Shown: positions 9,445 through 16,493, counted from the stretch's first letter. The stretch: 19,262 nucleotides of DNA from SAR202 cluster bacterium (GCA_030743915.1 JASLRP010000513.1:1-19262); one strand, 5' to 3'. A program made the numbers and translations. The notes: generated by a model not told the origin, from the sequence alone.

Positions 9445-9711
9445 ATGTATGTGCTGGAGGCATTCGGGGAATCGAATCAATTGCATGAGTGCATCGATCT
9501 GGCGCAACAGGTCAATGGTCCGGTGGCCGCCGATAGGATGAACGATCTTATGCAAGTCGTCATGAGATTATCGAAAGAGGATTGGTCCACATTGGAGACT
9601 ATCATCGAAGCCGCGCTGATCGGCGAGAACCTGATCGGAAGCGACCGAATCAGGCACCGAATTCTGGAGACGCTACGTAACCGCATCTCTGGACCTGGAG
9701 ACCTAACATGA
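9445..9711 (+). CDS. small helical hypothetical protein of the element
   Basis: An 88-residue frame with no family that I recognise. It looks all-helical and acidic (LHECIDLAQQVNGPVAADRM, then LMQVVMRLSKEDWSTLETII). The ATG at 9445 is preceded by GGAGG at 9429-9433; a TTG at 9427 would overlap that site. The stop TGA overlaps the next ATG (ATGA), a normal sign of coupled translation. It forms its own unit after the terminator at 9213-9259. Confidence 0.6.
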   Translation: MYVLEAFGESNQLHECIDLAQQVNGPVAADRMNDLMQVVMRLSKEDWSTLETIIEAALIGENLIGSDRIRHRILETLRNRISGPGDLT

Positions 9712-9893
9712 TCGACCAGCCCTCAGATTTCGCTCTCGCCAGCTCATACAGGAGCGTCAGTCGGCCGCGAGATGCGAAACAACGCATGTTTGCCCCAAAA
9801 ATGAGCCGCAATGAAAGCGAGTGGTGCCAAACTATTCGAAGTGAATTTACGAGCCTATCTCGCGTGATCTTGAGCAAGGGTGCGGAGAAGTAA
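9708..9893 (+). CDS. small hypothetical protein of the element
   Basis: A 61-residue frame whose ATG overlaps the stop of the preceding gene (ATGA at 9708-9711). It is rich in Ser and Arg and has no recognised domain. Support is the coupling to the preceding frame and the weak SD-like bases in GGAGACC before it. The C-terminus ends KGAEK, then TAA. Confidence 0.45.
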   Translation: MIDQPSDFALASSYRSVSRPRDAKQRMFAPKMSRNESEWCQTIRSEFTSLSRVILSKGAEK

Positions 9894-10223
9894 ACCATGT
9901 GCGACCTGTCAGTCCTGTATAGTTTCCACATCTGCGAGGATGAGGTATACCAACTGAACCGATCCAAGGATCGCTTGACCCTTAGACAAGCGAGTAGTAA
10001 CATTCGCTCACAATCACATAACAAACATGGCCCCGCGCAGTTGACGCTGCCGAGGCCGTGACGCCGACCTGAGTAGACAGGCCCACGCGGAAGTATTTTC
10101 GCATATCGTAAGCCCGTTGCCCAAGTCGGCAGCGGGTTTTTTGTTTTGTTGAGACCGGAGGTTCAGGACCAAAAGTTAAATGCCCCAACGGTGCAGATAC
10201 ACCGTAGGGGCGAAGGAGGCCAG
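9894..10223. other. intergenic stretch with terminator, before the recombinase operon
   Basis: About 330 bp without a convincing gene. It holds a rho-independent terminator (listed separately) near its right end. The recombinase operon's promoter would have to lie in the last 80 bp or come from readthrough; no clear -35/-10 pair was picked out. Confidence 0.4.
10113..10147 (+). terminator. rho-independent terminator
   Basis: The stem cccgttgcc (10113-10121) pairs with ggcagcggg (10128-10136), with one T-G pair and a 6-base loop, followed at once by a T-rich tract at 10137-10147. It separates the small-ORF unit from the recombinase unit. Confidence 0.8.
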
Positions 10224-10454
10224 ATGAACGTACCATCCAACCCCTCAGACAGGTTACCAGAACCTGGAGAGATGGTTGAAGCGACTGAAGACATGCTGAA
10301 AGAAAGGCTCGCGGTCCGCGAGGAATTGATCGAGGCTATCAATCGAGAATTCTTATCTCGCATGACGACTTGGGAAGTCGTAGGCACATACCTGTCGATT
10401 ATGAAATTCGTTCGCCGTTATGAAGAAATGTGGTCCGGTAGAGGTGAATCATGA
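10224..10454 (+). CDS. small hypothetical protein coupled to the recombinase
   Basis: A 76-residue frame starting at an ATG with a near-perfect ribosome-binding site (AAGGAGG, six bases upstream). Its stop overlaps the recombinase start (ATGA at 10451-10454), so the two are translated together. It is predicted helical with many charged residues (MLKERLAVREELIEAINREF) and unrecognised. Placement directly before a serine recombinase suggests an accessory or directionality role, but this is inference from position only. Confidence 0.65.
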   Translation: MNVPSNPSDRLPEPGEMVEATEDMLKERLAVREELIEAINREFLSRMTTWEVVGTYLSIMKFVRRYEEMWSGRGES

Positions 10455-12004
10455 GAGCAGTAGGATACACGAGAGTCAGCACCGCGGCTCAGGCGACCGA
10501 AGACAGGGTGAGTCTCACTGAACAACAGACCGACATTCAAGCCTATTCTGATTCCAAAGGTTATGAACTCGTGAGCTGGTACTCAGACGTTGGTTCCGGG
10601 GCCAGCAAACGGCGCAAGGAATTCCAGCGGATGCTGAAGGGCGCCAGGGAATATGAGTTCGATGTGATCATTGCATGGAAAAGCGATCGGCTTGCTAGAG
10701 GCATTCATCCCTATGCGGCACTGTCAGAAGCCCTGGAGGGAACCAACATTGCCATCGAGGGGGTCAAGGATGTTCTCGACGCAAAAATCATGCCAATCAT
10801 GGCGGCGATCGGCAAACTGGAACTGGACAACATCCGTGAGAGGGCTCGCATGGGTCTCAGAGGACGTGCTCATCAAGGTAAAGCTCCGTCGTTGATCAAA
10901 TTTGGGTACTCGAAAGACGCAGAGGGGTTCCCGATCATCAATGAAGTTGAAGCCGCTGTAATACGCTGAATCTTCAACGAGTACAAATCAGGAATCAACA
11001 ACGGAAGGATCGTCGAAAGCCTGAATATGGATGGTATCACCACTAGGCGAGGCACCCAGTGGAGCAAGACTGCAATTTCCCGGATATTGCTCAACACCAC
11101 GTACATCGGAACCAATTACTTTGACAGGGTCACACGCGTGGTGAGGGACGATGGATCCCGCGAGCGCGTTACCTATGTCCCAAAGGATAGAGAAAACTGG
11201 ATCGAAATCAAGTATCCGCCAATAATCGATCAGGTCACCTGGGAACAAGTTCAGGCGATAAGAGAGAAGAATGCTGGGCTTCGAGCTCCCAAAGGACTAA
11301 ATATCGAGTTTCCGTTAAAAGGACTGATCTGGTGCGGCGCCTGTGGACATCGTTTCTATCACAGTGCAGGCCCGACGTACTCCTCGAAAAAGATTTTGAA
11401 GAATGGAACTGTCAAAAGGTACAAGTTGAAAAAGCACCGCAGGCGGTATGTATGCTACGGCTATCGTTGGAAGAAGCGAGGTTGTCCAAAACCGAGCGTT
11501 GAGGCTCCGACAATTGAAGGGGCCGTTTGGAATGAGCTACGAAACCGTCTGAGAACTCCCGAATCGGCGCAGACGCTGATCGATGAACGGACTAAAGCTC
11601 TGGAGGTAAGCGGTTCCTTCCCGGAATTGGATGCGATTCGTGATGACTTGGCAGAGACCAAATTGAAGGAACAGCGTCTTGCCACAGCCTACATGAACGA
11701 ATGGATCGACGATGAAACTATGAAACTTCAGTCCGGCTTCCTCTCCGAGCGTGAAGAGCATTACGAAACAGAGGTGGCAAGACTTGAAGCTGAGGCTGAG
11801 TTCGCTTCCTCTCAAATAGACATCGCAAGAGCGTTTGCAGATTTGGCTGATCAGCTGGAAGACAAACTCGATTCGATGGATGATACCGAGCGTGGCAAGT
11901 TGATGCGTCTACTTGTGGATCGCATCGATGTTTACCCAGACTCAGTGAAGGTCAGATTAGCCGTCGATTTGGTAGGGGTTGGTCGCGTACAAACACATCA
12001 TTAA
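10451..12004 (+). pseudogene. large serine recombinase (site-specific integrase), interrupted by in-frame TGA
   Basis: The frame codes for a large serine recombinase of 517 codons. Order of parts: resolvase/invertase catalytic domain with the nucleophile Ser10 (GYTRVSTAAQ) and WKSDRLARG; recombinase domain (from about 174, ending in SKTAISRILLNTTYIG); zinc ribbon with Cys295, Cys298, Cys335 and Cys345; and a coiled-coil region with many Glu/Lys residues after about 390. Such enzymes integrate and excise phages and elements. TGA at 10967-10969 (codon 173) falls at the junction of the first two domains, in the context VIR-stop-IFNEY where relatives often have Arg or Trp. The stop TAA at 12002-12004 lies inside the proposed attR core. 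Inactive unless the TGA is an error or is read through. Confidence 0.85.
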
Positions 12005-12410
12005 AGGTATTCGCTCCGGCCCCGAACTCTGGAGTGTTGGACTTGGCCAGAACAATCCCGCCTCGCGATTCGATGTTGGTAACCAGCCTGTCCGAGGTTT
12101 CGGGAACGTGATCGGCGTATATGAGCGAGCCTTTGGTGGATCGAACTCCAGCCACGTCCTTCAGGTCTTTAATTGCAAGAGGCAGGCCATAGAGTTGGCC
12201 GCGCGGAGAGCTGTCATCTGACGGCGCGTCCATGATCTGTCGAGCGTGGTGTCGCGCGCGGTCTGCGCATATTGTGGGCAGGGCGTTGATGGCGCCGTCC
12301 GTCTCCTCGATGCGCTCCAGCGCAGCGTCGATAAGCTCCAGTGGAGACACTTTCTTGTTTTTCAGCAGGTCAACCGCCTGTCGAGCGGTCAGTTTCACAA
12401 GGTCGTTCAC
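11952..12410 (-). pseudogene. amidase 5' fragment, truncated by the element
   Basis: The first 140 codons match the amidase at 5507-6931 at about 84% protein identity by my hand count. They start from a GTG at 12408-12410 behind GAGGGA. The match stops just after GANTFN (codon 137), where the sequence becomes the antisense of the recombinase 3' end; the frame reaches a stop at 11952. The fragment keeps the catalytic Lys81 but lacks both serines (156 and 180), so it cannot be an active amidase. It lies 148 bp downstream of the aldolase on the same strand, and was probably the original 5' end of the host amidase in an aldolase-amidase pair. Confidence 0.85.
12000..12017. repeat. putative attR core (direct repeat with 6521-6538)
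   Basis: The same 18 bp as at 6521-6538. It contains the recombinase TAA and is followed to the right by the amidase fragment. An integrase gene next to one att site is the usual layout for integrated elements. Confidence 0.55.
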
Positions 12411-12443
12411 ATCAGTCCCTCGGTAACAGGTTGTCAGGCGATG

Positions 12444-12454
12444 ATAAGGTATCA
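12444..12454 (-). promoter_or_regulatory. conserved box upstream of amidase fragment
   Basis: Identical to the 11-bp box at 6965-6975 and at the same distance from its GTG start. It shows that the two amidase copies are homologous through their upstream control regions, not only in coding sequence. Confidence 0.35.
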
Positions 12455-12558
12455 GGTTTTCAGGCGTCAGGAAACGCTCGCGCCGTCACACTGACTCTCT
12501 GCCTGACATGAGCGGCGAGATACAAGAATTCAGTCGCCGGCTGCCTCTATGCTGGCTC

Positions 12559-13317
12559 TTAGGACAGTCTGTCCAAAAAATTCTTCGCGCCCGAGGCCAG
12601 CCACGGGCCCCAGGGAATTCCGACGTACCGGACTCCCTTGCTCAGGTAATCATCGACCGTCGAGTCATTGACCAGCATCCCTGCTACCCTGCCCGCATCG
12701 ACAATCGTCTTGATGCCCCGATCAACCGCCGCCAGAACGTCGGGGTGAGACATCTGCCCAGTCAGGTCCATGCTCTGGGCCAGGTCACCGGGAGCAACGT
12801 AGAACGCGTCGATGTGATCGACGGTGACGATCTCCTCCAGGTTGTTGATGGCCACGATATCCTCGATGAGAACGGTGACCAGTGTTTCGTCATTGGCCTT
12901 CTGGACGTAGTCCTCCACGCCGTAGCCCTGCCGACCGCCTGCCGCGCCGCGATGCCCGATGGGGCCGTACTTGGATGCGTCCACCACAGCGCGAGCGTCC
13001 TCGATGGTGTCCACATGAGGCACCATGATGCCCTGCGCTCCCAGGTCGAAGGTGCGATAGATGACGCCCGGCAGGTTCAGGTTCACCCTGACCACCGACG
13101 TCATGCCCCACAGGTCGCAGGCCCGGCTCAAGTCCGAGACGTGCCCGAAATCCACCGGCCCATGCTCGCCCTCGATGAGGATGGAGTCGAACCCGAACTG
13201 CCCCAGAAAGTCCACCATATCCGGCGAGTTATGCCCGCCCATCAGCATGGTCGCAACCTCGCCCCGTTGCAGCTTCTTCTTGGTCTTATTCTCTCGCAAC
13301 TCTGGCATATCATCCAC
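12559..13317 (-). CDS. HpcH/HpaI-type aldolase family protein
   Basis: A 252-residue class II pyruvate-aldolase fold (HpcH/HpaI family), which cleaves or forms C-C bonds of 2-oxo acids with a divalent metal. The expected active-site residues are present in order: His52 (IEGEHGP), Arg77 (VVRVN), Glu152 (VLIEDI, metal) and Asp178 (VAPGDLA, metal). GAQGIMVPHVDT is the family's conserved core strand. The substrate cannot be told from sequence; relatives act on 4-hydroxy-2-oxo acids. The track start is Met1, but the GAGGTG site fits Met4 (13308) better. It lies upstream of the truncated amidase on the same strand, so the two were probably co-transcribed before insertion of the element. Confidence 0.9.
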   Translation of the reverse strand: MDDMPELRENKTKKKLQRGEVATMLMGGHNSPDMVDFLGQFGFDSILIEGEHGPVDFGHVSDLSRACDLWGMTSVVRVNLNLPGVIYRTFDLGAQGIMVPHVDTIEDARAVVDASKYGPIGHRGAAGGRQGYGVEDYVQKANDETLVTVLIEDIVAINNLEEIVTVDHIDAFYVAPGDLAQSMDLTGQMSHPDVLAAVDRGIKTIVDAGRVAGMLVNDSTVDDYLSKGVRYVGIPWGPWLASGAKNFLDRLS

Positions 13318-13541
13318 CTCGCATGGGAATTTTTTGTACTCGGAACGGCACGAGTGTAGATGGGAGGGTGGTGTGTGTCAATCGCGGCGTTCGGTATCGG
13401 GACCATCGGCATACAGAGTGTCAATTCTCGAAATCTGTTGTCACGCGAGCGCCTGAGAGGAATGACCACATCGCAAGATCACGAAACAGGCGTAGAGTAT
13501 TCGGATTGTGGGTTTCAGGATTGATGTTATTTCCTGCACAG

Positions 13542-14303
13542 TCAATGAAAATAGGACTCGTAGCGCAAAGGTTCCGTGTACCCGAGCTTCAGAGCTAGGT
13601 CAGTTGACATTTGATTGGCAGCGTCCCAGTTGGGGTAGATGTCTCTGGAGATGCAATCCAAGATCAAGGCGGCGCCTGTGACAGTCGCCAGGCCCTTACG
13701 GCGAAAGTCGCGGTGCGTCAGGATGTCAATTTCCAGCATCCCGTTGCCAGGTATGCCGAAAGCCACACATGCAAACTGGCCTTGATACTCAGTTCCGAAT
13801 GCGATGAATTCCTCGAAAGTATCGGTTTCTGACACTGGATCGTAGCCGTTGTATTTTTCATAGAAGGCGCCAAACTTTCCCGCATCGGCACTTGTGATAG
13901 CCTTCAGATAAAAACCTTCGGGTGCCTGCTGAGTCAAATTCTTAAGATATGCACGGTCCCAGGCGTTGGAGAGAAATGCGCAGCGCTCTTGGATTTCTGG
14001 CTTTCCACCCCAGGCGTTTTCAAGAGTGGCCTTCCAGGCATCATTGGGCAATATGACGCGATTACCTTTCGGGACTTTCGCGACCATATCATGTGCGACA
14101 ACGTGTGTTGGGTCGCCTGCGAACATAGAGAAGATGGGATCGGCCAGATGCGCGACTTGCGGCGCGAGATTATTGTCGGTAAATGCGCTACCGAATGTTC
14201 CAGCAAGAATGCTGGCAACCATGCCGCGCAGGAACGGATAATTCTCGTACAAGGGCTTGATGACTTGTCTATCGTCAGGCTTTAGTTCGATGATCATGAT
14301 CAC
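13542..14303 (-). CDS. GNAT-family N-acetyltransferase
   Basis: A protein of about 250 residues resembling the GNAT_acetyltran group (PF12746-like, the group containing ZmaR). The acetyl-CoA site is visible near the C-terminus: MLEIDILTHRDFRRKGLA, with the (R/Q)-x-x-G-x-(G/A) loop, followed by the typical YPNWDAAN and LALKLGY segments. The N-terminal 130 residues are less conserved, as is usual in this group. The acceptor substrate is unknown. Start: GTG at 14303 or ATG at 14297; neither has a clear ribosome-binding site. It stands alone, separated by 220 bp from the aldolase and divergent from the hydrolase. Confidence 0.8.
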   Translation of the reverse strand: MIMIIELKPDDRQVIKPLYENYPFLRGMVASILAGTFGSAFTDNNLAPQVAHLADPIFSMFAGDPTHVVAHDMVAKVPKGNRVILPNDAWKATLENAWGGKPEIQERCAFLSNAWDRAYLKNLTQQAPEGFYLKAITSADAGKFGAFYEKYNGYDPVSETDTFEEFIAFGTEYQGQFACVAFGIPGNGMLEIDILTHRDFRRKGLATVTGAALILDCISRDIYPNWDAANQMSTDLALKLGYTEPLRYESYFH

Positions 14304-14730
14304 ACCGCGAGTTTGGCAATAGTGTTATTGGAGTCACCTCATCCAGAGAAGTATCGGTAAACGAAATCTCCTTCAGTAACTCACAAGTTGGGCAATGATA
14401 TCATGGGCACGAGTCATTTGAAGATCCAGAGACCAAAGTTCGCTCCTCCGCAAGACTACGCACCCAACCTTACCAGTCACGTGAAGCATCACAAATATGG
14501 CGATTTAGCGTGACGAATAACAGCAATTTGTCGCATGGTGAAGGGAACGATTACCAAGACATTTCTCGGGAGTCTGAAATTAGAGGATCGCTTGTAATCA
14601 TAGGCAGCAGCCAACGAGCAGTGTCTCGCGTTTGATCAGATGATAGTATGGGTCGGGCGCTGAAAGGCATCGAGGCTTAAGAACGCTCTCGGCCCACACC
14701 GTAATCTCTATCGAAACCACGAGGACAGGT
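14304..14730. other. divergent intergenic region
   Basis: About 430 bp between the divergently transcribed acetyltransferase and hydrolase genes. It should hold both promoters. I found no gene, convincing hairpin or repeated operator in it. Confidence 0.45.
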
Positions 14731-15525
14731 ATGCCCTTCGCAAGCGTAAATGGCACGGATATCTATTACGAGACCCACGGCAGCGGGCCAGCCGTGGTGT
14801 TCGCTCATGGGTCTGGAGGGAATCATCTGGCGTGGTGGCAGCAGATGCCGTTCTTCTCGAAGCATTACACGTGCATAATCTTCGACCATCGAAGCTTCGG
14901 ACTAACCGATGACGAATCCGAGCCCAAGGGTCGCGCCGCCTTCGCGGACGACCTCAAGGGGCTTCTCGACTATCTGGACATCGAGCGAGCGGCCGTGGTC
15001 GCGCACTCGATGGGGGGCCGCACCGGAGTGGGCTTCACGCTGAGGAACCCCGGACGAGTCTGGGGCCTGGTCCTGTCGGGGTCGAACGGCGGCTCGGTCA
15101 ACGACGAGGCGAGACACGTCCGCGACGAGCATCAGAGCCGCGAGCCGGACCGGCCGCCGGGGACGCTCAGAGCACTCTCGCTGGGATTCTCCGAGTCCAA
15201 CCCGGAGATGGCCTTCCTTTATAGACAATTCATGCGACTCAACCCGAAGCATGAGCCAGACTTCCTGGCCGTGCCGCCCGGATATCGAGGATCAACCCAC
15301 AAACGTCTCACAGACTCAGAAGTGCCCATCCTGTACATCGTGGGAGATGAGGACGCGCTGATTGCGCCCAAGACCATCGAGATCGCGGCGTCGCTGGTCC
15401 CGCAGTCGAGGCTCATCACAATGCAGGGGGCGGGACACTCGGTTTACTATGAGCAGCCCAACGCGTTCAACGACCACGTCCATCAATTCCTGACGGAGGC
15501 CATGCCGCCAGACGTCGAGGTGTAG
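14731..15525 (+). CDS. alpha/beta-fold hydrolase
   Basis: A 264-residue alpha/beta hydrolase with the full catalytic set: Ser93 in AHSMGG (the first Gly of the usual GxSxG is Ala), Asp207 in GDEDALI and His235 in GAGHSVYYE. The oxyanion-hole strand FAHGSGGN lies at 24-31. This places it with the carboxylesterase/epoxide hydrolase/lactonase-like group; the substrate is unknown. The ATG at 14731 has a GAGG about seven bases upstream. It is the only intact plus-strand gene outside the mobile element and has no operon partner in the window. Confidence 0.9.
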   Translation: MPFASVNGTDIYYETHGSGPAVVFAHGSGGNHLAWWQQMPFFSKHYTCIIFDHRSFGLTDDESEPKGRAAFADDLKGLLDYLDIERAAVVAHSMGGRTGVGFTLRNPGRVWGLVLSGSNGGSVNDEARHVRDEHQSREPDRPPGTLRALSLGFSESNPEMAFLYRQFMRLNPKHEPDFLAVPPGYRGSTHKRLTDSEVPILYIVGDEDALIAPKTIEIAASLVPQSRLITMQGAGHSVYYEQPNAFNDHVHQFLTEAMPPDVEV

Positions 15526-15566
15526 CGTGTGGGGCTCTGCTTGAGCTACAAGGTTATATTGAGGTT

Positions 15567-15659
15567 GCTATTCTGAGCCGCAGCGAAGAATCTGGTCTCT
15601 AGCCAGACAACGCTTGTGTAGTCAACGACGGGATGCTTCACTCCGTTCAGCATGGCGAG
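15567..15659. repeat. dispersed palindromic repeat, copy 1
   Basis: Two imperfect inverted arms (15567-15593 and 15632-15659) carry the sequence CTGAGCCGCAGCGAAGAATC and its diverged complement. The same arms occur at 16761 and 18742. It lies between the hydrolase and the first tRNA cluster and could fold as a long hairpin at the 3' end of the minus-strand tRNA transcript or of the hydrolase mRNA. Confidence 0.65.
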
Positions 15660-15700
15660 GCCTAGCTTTTCGATATAGATGGCAACAGAATATGGATTAC

Positions 15701-15775
15701 TGGTAGGGACGGTTGGATTTGAACCAACGACCTATCGCTTATCAGACGATTACTCTACCACTGAGCTACGTCCCT
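15701..15775 (-). tRNA. tRNA-Ile(GAT)
   Basis: Cloverleaf with acceptor AGGGACG/CGTCCCT, A73, encoded CCA, anticodon loop CTGATAA (GAT) and T-arm GTTGG-TTCAAAT-CCAAC. Last gene of the minus-strand tRNA cluster. Confidence 0.95.
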
Positions 15776-15776
15776 A

Positions 15777-15851
15777 TGGTGGGGGCGGAGAGGTTCGAAC
15801 TCCCGACACCGGGCATGTGACACCCGTGTTCTGCCGCTGAACTACGCCCCT
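15777..15851 (-). tRNA. tRNA-Val(CAC)
   Basis: Anticodon loop GTCACAT (CAC), stem CGGGT/GCCCG, A73 and encoded CCA. The acceptor pairs AGGGGCG with CGCCCCC, leaving an A-C mismatch at the first pair; otherwise it is a normal cloverleaf. Confidence 0.9.
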
Positions 15852-15852
15852 A

Positions 15853-15929
15853 TGGTACGCCTGCCTGGACTCGAACCAGGGACATCCGCCTTATGAGAGC
15901 GGCGCTCTGACCATCTGAGCTACAGGCGT
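15853..15929 (-). tRNA. tRNA-Met(CAT)
   Basis: Acceptor ACGCCTG/CAGGCGT, A73, CCA encoded and anticodon loop CTCATAA (CAT). It lacks the initiator's GGG/CCC anticodon stem, so it is an elongator Met; a tRNA-Ile2 (lysidine-modified CAT) cannot be excluded. Confidence 0.9.
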
Positions 15930-15930
15930 G

Positions 15931-16007
15931 TGGTACCCCGACCAGGAGTCGAACCTGGAATAACTGGTTTCTGAGACCAGCGCGTATGCCAATTCCGCCA
16001 TCGGGGC
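15931..16007 (-). tRNA. tRNA-Leu(CAG) with a short variable loop
   Basis: Acceptor GCCCCGA/TCGGGGT, A73, CCA encoded and anticodon loop CTCAGAA (CAG, Leu). The D-arm (GCG, loop GAATTGGCATA, CGC) is of tRNA-Leu type. The variable region is only TTATT, where bacterial tRNA-Leu normally has a long stem-loop arm; total length is 77 with CCA. Confidence 0.88.
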
Positions 16008-16008
16008 A

Positions 16009-16085
16009 TGGTGGGCCAGGCAGGGTTCGAACCTGCACTCTTTCGCTTTTGAGGCGAATGCGTCTGCCAATTGCGCCACAGGCCC
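16009..16085 (-). tRNA. tRNA-Leu(CAA) with a short variable loop
   Basis: Anticodon loop CTCAAAA (CAA, Leu), stem TTCGC/GCGAA, A73, CCA encoded and a Leu-type D-arm (GCG, loop CAATTGGCAGA, CGC). The variable region is only AGAGT. The acceptor GGGCCTG/CTGGCCC has a T-T mismatch at pair 6-67. Confidence 0.88.
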
Positions 16086-16106
16086 AGGTTGATTGTAAAA
16101 TCGTTG

Positions 16107-16181
16107 TGGGGTGACTGAAGGGAATTGAACCCTTACTTCCAGGGCCACGTCCTGACGTGCTGCCACTACACCACAGTCACC
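16107..16181 (-). tRNA. tRNA-His(GTG)
   Basis: Acceptor GTGACTG/CAGTCAC with an extra G at -1 opposite C73, the hallmark of tRNA-His; CCA encoded. The anticodon loop ACGTGGC contains GTG but has C at position 33 where T is near-universal. Confidence 0.9.
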
Positions 16182-16192
16182 ATGATTGTTAT

Positions 16193-16267
16193 TGGCAACC
16201 CCGGCCGGACTCGAACCGGCGTCTTCGCCTTGAGACGGCGAGATGCTAGCCGTTACACCACAGGGCC
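16193..16267 (-). tRNA. tRNA-Glu(CTC)
   Basis: Anticodon loop GTCTCAA (CTC), stem TCGCC/GGCGA, G73 and CCA encoded. The acceptor GGCCCTG/CGGGGTT pairs with several G-T wobbles. Confidence 0.92.
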
Positions 16268-16342
16268 TGGAGTCGCAGAGGGGACTTGAACCCCTGTCGC
16301 TGCCTTGGCGGGGCAGCGTGTTCCCAGCTACACTACTGCGAC
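16268..16342 (-). tRNA. tRNA-Gly(GCC)
   Basis: Acceptor GTCGCAG/CTGCGAC, T73 as usual for Gly, CCA encoded and stem CTGCC/GGCAG. The loop CCGCCAA gives anticodon GCC with C at position 33. Its 3' end directly abuts the 5' end of tRNA-Glu(CTC), without a spacer. Confidence 0.92.
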
Positions 16343-16343
16343 T

Positions 16344-16418
16344 TGGTGGAGGCGCTCGGGGTTGAACCGAGGCCTGACTCTTTGCAGGAGAGCCGCTCTG
16401 CCATTAAGCTACGCCCCC
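16344..16418 (-). tRNA. tRNA-Ala(TGC)
   Basis: Acceptor GGGGGCG/CGCCTCC includes the G3-T70 pair that marks tRNA-Ala, with A73 and CCA encoded. Stem GCTCT/AGAGT and loop CCTGCAA give anticodon TGC with C at 33. A Cys(GCA) reading would break two stem pairs and lacks T73, so Ala is preferred. Confidence 0.9.
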
Positions 16419-16493
16419 ACGAGCGATGATTTGTCACAAGCGCCAGCGCTCCGATTGTTAATGGAAGAGTCGATTCGCGTGACTGGTATTTAC

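Larger units (their letters stand above)
6521..12017. mobile_element. integrative element inserted in an amidase gene
   Basis: About 5.5 kb bounded by two copies of the 18-bp block attaaaggtattcgctcc. The left copy lies inside the complete amidase gene and the right copy lies where the second amidase copy is cut off. From left to right it carries an amidase 5' end (minus strand), a 600-bp non-coding region with inverted repeats, an excisionase-like HTH protein, a small ORF, an AAA ATPase, three small ORFs and a large serine recombinase whose stop codon lies inside the right block. No conjugation or capsid genes are present, so it would be a small mobilisable or satellite-type element. Boundaries are inferred from the repeat and from recombinase position. 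In-frame TGA codons in the ATPase and the recombinase suggest it may be inactive. Confidence 0.7.

Noticed and set aside
9650..10024. 124-residue minus-strand frame in the element
   Set aside because: It overlaps two coupled plus-strand ORFs, opposes the direction of all neighbouring element genes and has no recognised domain.
8680..10969. Genetic-code change (TGA read as Trp) in the element
   Set aside because: TGA also ends two element ORFs in tight ATGA overlaps, so it works as a stop; isolated mutation or local readthrough is simpler.
12508..13359. 283-residue plus-strand frame opposite the aldolase
   Set aside because: It is an antisense shadow of a gene with complete active-site motifs, is rich in His/Arg/Pro, has no family resemblance and no ribosome-binding site.
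15850..16166. Short minus-strand protein frames across the tRNA cluster
   Set aside because: They are translations of tRNA genes and cannot be separated from the cloverleaf sequences.
16344..16418. tRNA-Cys(GCA) instead of tRNA-Ala(TGC)
   Set aside because: A Cys register breaks two anticodon-stem pairs and lacks T73, whereas G3-T70 and A73 are Ala marks.
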